From NCBI GenBank assembly GCA_030052355.1, contig JASIGS010000363.1, positions 1-15,125 on the forward strand: a stretch of 15,125 nucleotides of DNA, read 5' to 3'. Position numbers and translations under genes: made by a program. Below are positions 13,195 through 15,125 of this stretch, in pieces. This stretch comes from Streptosporangiaceae bacterium (GTDB taxonomy: Bacteria; Actinomycetota; Actinomycetes; Streptosporangiales; Streptosporangiaceae). The notes beneath the pieces are model-generated. The model was not told the DNA's origin, did not search any database, and saw only the letters and a list, made by a program, of their open reading frames with translations. Within the stretch, counting starts at the first letter, position 1; each line of letters opens with the position of its first letter.

Positions 13195-14454
13195 GTGAAC
13201 TCTGGCGCGGTGACCGTCGAAGCTGTCTTCCGCCGTGAGTACGGTCGCTGCGTCGCCACCCTGATCCGCTTCCTCGGCGACATCGACGCCGCCGAGGAAG
13301 CGGTCCAGGACGCGTTCACGGTGGCGGTCGCCAGGTGGCCGTCGGACGGCCAGCCTCCCAATCCCGGTGCCTGGATCGTCACGACTGCCCGGAACCGGGC
13401 CATCGACAGGCTGCGCCGCGAGTCGGTCCGCGACGAGCGGCACGCGCAAGCCCATCACCTGTACGGCGCGGGCACCGCGGGCACTGCCACGCCGCGGGAG
13501 GAGGAGACCGTGCGCGATGACCGGCTGCGCCTGATCTTCACCTGCTGTCATCCGGCGCTGAACCAGCCAGCCCAGGTCGCGCTGACCCTGCGGCTGCTCG
13601 GCGGGCTCGAGACGCCGGAGATCGCCCGGGCCTTCCTCGTTCCCGAGGCAACCATGGCGCAGCGGATCGTCCGCGCCAAGCGGAAGATCAGGGACACGCG
13701 CCTCCCCTATCGCGTGCCTGCGGAAGCCGAACTTCCTGCCCGCCTGAAATCCGTGCTCGCCGTCCTCTACCTGATCTTCAACGAGGGATATACGGCCACC
13801 GCCGGCTCTCTGATCAGGCTCGATCTGTGCGCCGAGGCAATCCGCCTCGCCCGCGTGCTGGCCGAGCTGATGCCTGAGGAGCCGGAGGTGCAGGGACTGC
13901 TGGCGCTGCTCTTGCTCCTCCACGCCCGCAGCGCCGCCCGCGTCTCTGCCAGTGGCACGCTGGTCCGGCTGGCCGAACAGGACCGGCGGGTCTGGGACCA
14001 CGGCCTGATCGCCGAAGGCCAGGCCATCGTGCGTGCCTGCGTCCTGCGTGGCCGCCCTGGCCCGTACCAGATCCAGGCCGCCGTCAACGCCGTCCACTCC
14101 GTAGCGCCGAGCTTTGACAGCACCGACTGGCACGCCATACTGACGCTCTACGACCAGCTATACGCCCTCACGCCGACTCCGCTGGTCGCACTCAACCGGG
14201 CCGTCGCGCTCGCCGAAGTCCGCGGCCCCGCAGCCGGCCTGGCCGCAGTCGACGACCTGCGTTCTTCCGGCCTGGACGGCTACTACTTGTTCCACGCGTC
14301 GCGCGCCGACCTGCTACGACGCCTCGATCGCCGCACCGAAGCCGCGGCGGCCTACGCCACCGCCCGCTCCCTCACCGCCAACCCGGTCGAACAGGCCTTC
14401 CTCGACACCCAGCGCGCCACGCTCAGCTGGCCAGATCCCCCGCAGGGGCTATGA
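13195..14454 (+). CDS. ECF42-group sigma factor with long C-terminal extension
   Basis: The protein (419 residues from GTG 13195) has sigma region 2 at about 8-75 ([57 protein letters not shown]). Region 4 is at about 105-160 ([20 protein letters not shown], then [20 protein letters not shown]). The remaining 250 residues are the SnoaL-free, TPR-like extension typical of ECF42, with [11 protein letters not shown] and [14 protein letters not shown] conserved-looking blocks. In this group the extension, rather than an anti-sigma factor, is thought to govern activity, and DGPF proteins are encoded next door, as here. The start is uncertain: ATG at 13153 would add 14 residues and overlap the YCII gene by 23 nt, while GTG at 13210 would remove five. 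None has a strong ribosome site, which suggests translational coupling. Confidence 0.9.
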   Translation: MNSGAVTVEAVFRREYGRCVATLIRFLGDIDAAEEAVQDAFTVAVARWPSDGQPPNPGAWIVTTARNRAIDRLRRESVRDERHAQAHHLYGAGTAGTATPREEETVRDDRLRLIFTCCHPALNQPAQVALTLRLLGGLETPEIARAFLVPEATMAQRIVRAKRKIRDTRLPYRVPAEAELPARLKSVLAVLYLIFNEGYTATAGSLIRLDLCAEAIRLARVLAELMPEEPEVQGLLALLLLLHARSAARVSASGTLVRLAEQDRRVWDHGLIAEGQAIVRACVLRGRPGPYQIQAAVNAVHSVAPSFDSTDWHAILTLYDQLYALTPTPLVALNRAVALAEVRGPAAGLAAVDDLRSSGLDGYYLFHASRADLLRRLDRRTEAAAAYATARSLTANPVEQAFLDTQRATLSWPDPPQGL

Positions 14455-14581
14455 GCGGCACACCTAGCAGCAGCAGCAGATCGAGCATCCCTATGTGTTT
14501 AATATCACCACTAACGTCCTGAACGGCAGTTAGCTGATATAACGGGCAAACCATAAGCTGCTGACAGCTAGCCTGCATCGC
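14455..14581. other. Short AT-richer gap before the transporter
   Basis: The gap contains a short CAG trinucleotide run (14466-14479), a possible -10 element TATAAC (14538-14543) without a matching -35, and a weak inverted pair CTAAC/GTTAG (14511-14515, 14529-14533). I see no clear terminator for the sigma gene. Confidence 0.35.
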
Positions 14582-15125
14582 GTGACTGAGCGTAATCAGC
14601 CCGCGCGCGGTGCGGTCGCGGCATGGGGCCTGTGGGACTGGGCGTTCTCGGCGTTCAACGCCGTAGCGACGACGTTCGTCTTTAACACGTACCTGTCGAG
14701 CAGGGACTTCGGCAACCCGGCGCACGAGTCTGAGCTCCTCGGCGTGTTCACGGCCATCGCGGGCGTGGTCATCGCGGTAATCGCGCCGGTGGCTGGGCAG
14801 CGCACCGACGTATCCGGCCGCCGCAAGCTGTGGCTCGCGATCAACTCGGGTGTCGTCGCGATCTGCCTGCTCGGCACGGTGTTCGTCAAGAACGAGCCGG
14901 GCTACCTCTGGCTCGGCCTGCTGTGCATCGCGGTCGGCACGGTGTTCTACGAGCTCGCTTCGGTCTTCTACAACTCGCTGCTGCCGCTCGTGTCGAAGCC
15001 GAAGACCGTCGGCAAGGTGAGCGCCTTCGGCTGGAGCATGGGCTACTTCGGCGGCATCGTCCTGCTGGTCATCATCCTCGTGTTCTTCGTGGAGGGCGGC
15101 ACGAAGACGACCTCGGGCCTGCTGC
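14582..15125 (+). CDS. UMF1/Atg22-like MFS transporter (5' part, runs off right edge)
   Basis: From GTG 14582 an uninterrupted frame of 181 codons with strong G/C third positions reaches the window end. The N-terminus AAWGLWDWAFSAFNAVATTF matches the hallmark W-x-DWA-x-SAFN segment of the UMF1 family, relatives of the yeast vacuolar effluxer Atg22. Helices follow: about 16-38, 52-72 (LGVFTAIAGVVIAVIAPVAG) ending in a QRTDVSGRRKLW loop equivalent to the MFS A motif, 84-100, 107-128, and about 150-173. Substrates of bacterial members are mostly unknown; amino-acid efflux is known for Atg22. No ribosome site is visible before the GTG, so a leaderless or weakly initiated message is possible. The 3' half of the gene, with the remaining helices, is outside the window. 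Confidence 0.85.
   Translation, partial: MTERNQPARGAVAAWGLWDWAFSAFNAVATTFVFNTYLSSRDFGNPAHESELLGVFTAIAGVVIAVIAPVAGQRTDVSGRRKLWLAINSGVVAICLLGTVFVKNEPGYLWLGLLCIAVGTVFYELASVFYNSLLPLVSKPKTVGKVSAFGWSMGYFGGIVLLVIILVFFVEGGTKTTSGLL

Noticed and set aside
12582..13403. Minus-strand open frame extending the phosphotransferase upstream across the YCII and sigma genes
   Set aside because: The APH fold and a ribosome site both begin at 12581. The extra N-terminal residues have no family match and lie antisense to two well-supported genes.
13081..14133. 350-codon minus-strand open frame opposite the ECF42 gene
   Set aside because: It is a typical antisense shadow of a high-GC gene. The plus strand encodes clear sigma regions 2 and 4 and the ECF42 extension.
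14466..14479. CAG trinucleotide run
   Set aside because: It is only about four and a half units, common by chance in GC-rich DNA, and has no associated feature.

Overview
The window reads as chromosomal DNA from a high-GC actinobacterium. GC content is roughly two thirds by eye and third codon positions are strongly G/C. GTG starts are common. One protein carries a domain of the mycothiol-dependent isomerase family, and another is a SARP/BTAD-type regulator; both are typical of Actinobacteria. I see no rRNA, tRNA, CRISPR array, insertion sequence or phage gene. The species cannot be named from this stretch.

Layout. (a) 1-118, minus: the first codons of a protein with an N-terminal membrane segment, possibly a sensor kinase, running off the left edge. 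(b) 294-2310, plus: a multi-pass membrane protein, a two-domain PRC-barrel protein and a single-PAS protein. (c) 2394-3955, minus: an ECF sigma factor overlapping by 4 nt with an unusual soluble anti-sigma factor, in which an anti-sigma-like N-terminus is fused to a complete mycothiol-dependent isomerase-like (DinB/MDMPI) module. (d) 3956-4593: about 600 bp without a convincing gene, ending in a near-perfect 20-bp hairpin. (e) 4594-6851, minus: a compact three-gene set made of a Pro/Ala-rich protein with an internal twin-arginine-like segment, a DUF4331 protein and a small beta-rich protein. (f) 7155-8387, plus: an internally duplicated PCD-like/VOC (glyoxalase-like) protein. (g) 8652-11602, plus: a 32-codon leader ORF overlapping a SARP/BTAD regulator, followed by a SARP-style direct-repeat operator and two uncharacterised genes, one Cys-rich and one with an octapeptide repeat linker. 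(h) 11646-12581, minus: an APH-family phosphotransferase. (i) 12789-14454, plus: a YCII/DGPF protein and its ECF42-type sigma factor with a long C-terminal extension, behind a candidate self-recognised promoter. (j) 14582-end, plus: the 5' part of a UMF1/Atg22-like MFS transporter.

How it works together. Three regulatory modules sit side by side. The first sigma/anti-sigma pair may sense thiol or redox state through its mycothiol-type domain and may control the DUF4331 set upstream of it (inference). The SARP very probably activates the two-gene operon just downstream of it, because four TTGA-type heptamers spaced 11, 11 and 12 bp stand 8 bp in front of a possible -10 element. The ECF42/DGPF pair follows the known genomic arrangement of that sigma group. 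The least described parts are the SARP-driven pair at 10132-11602 and the anti-sigma fusion at 2394-3392.
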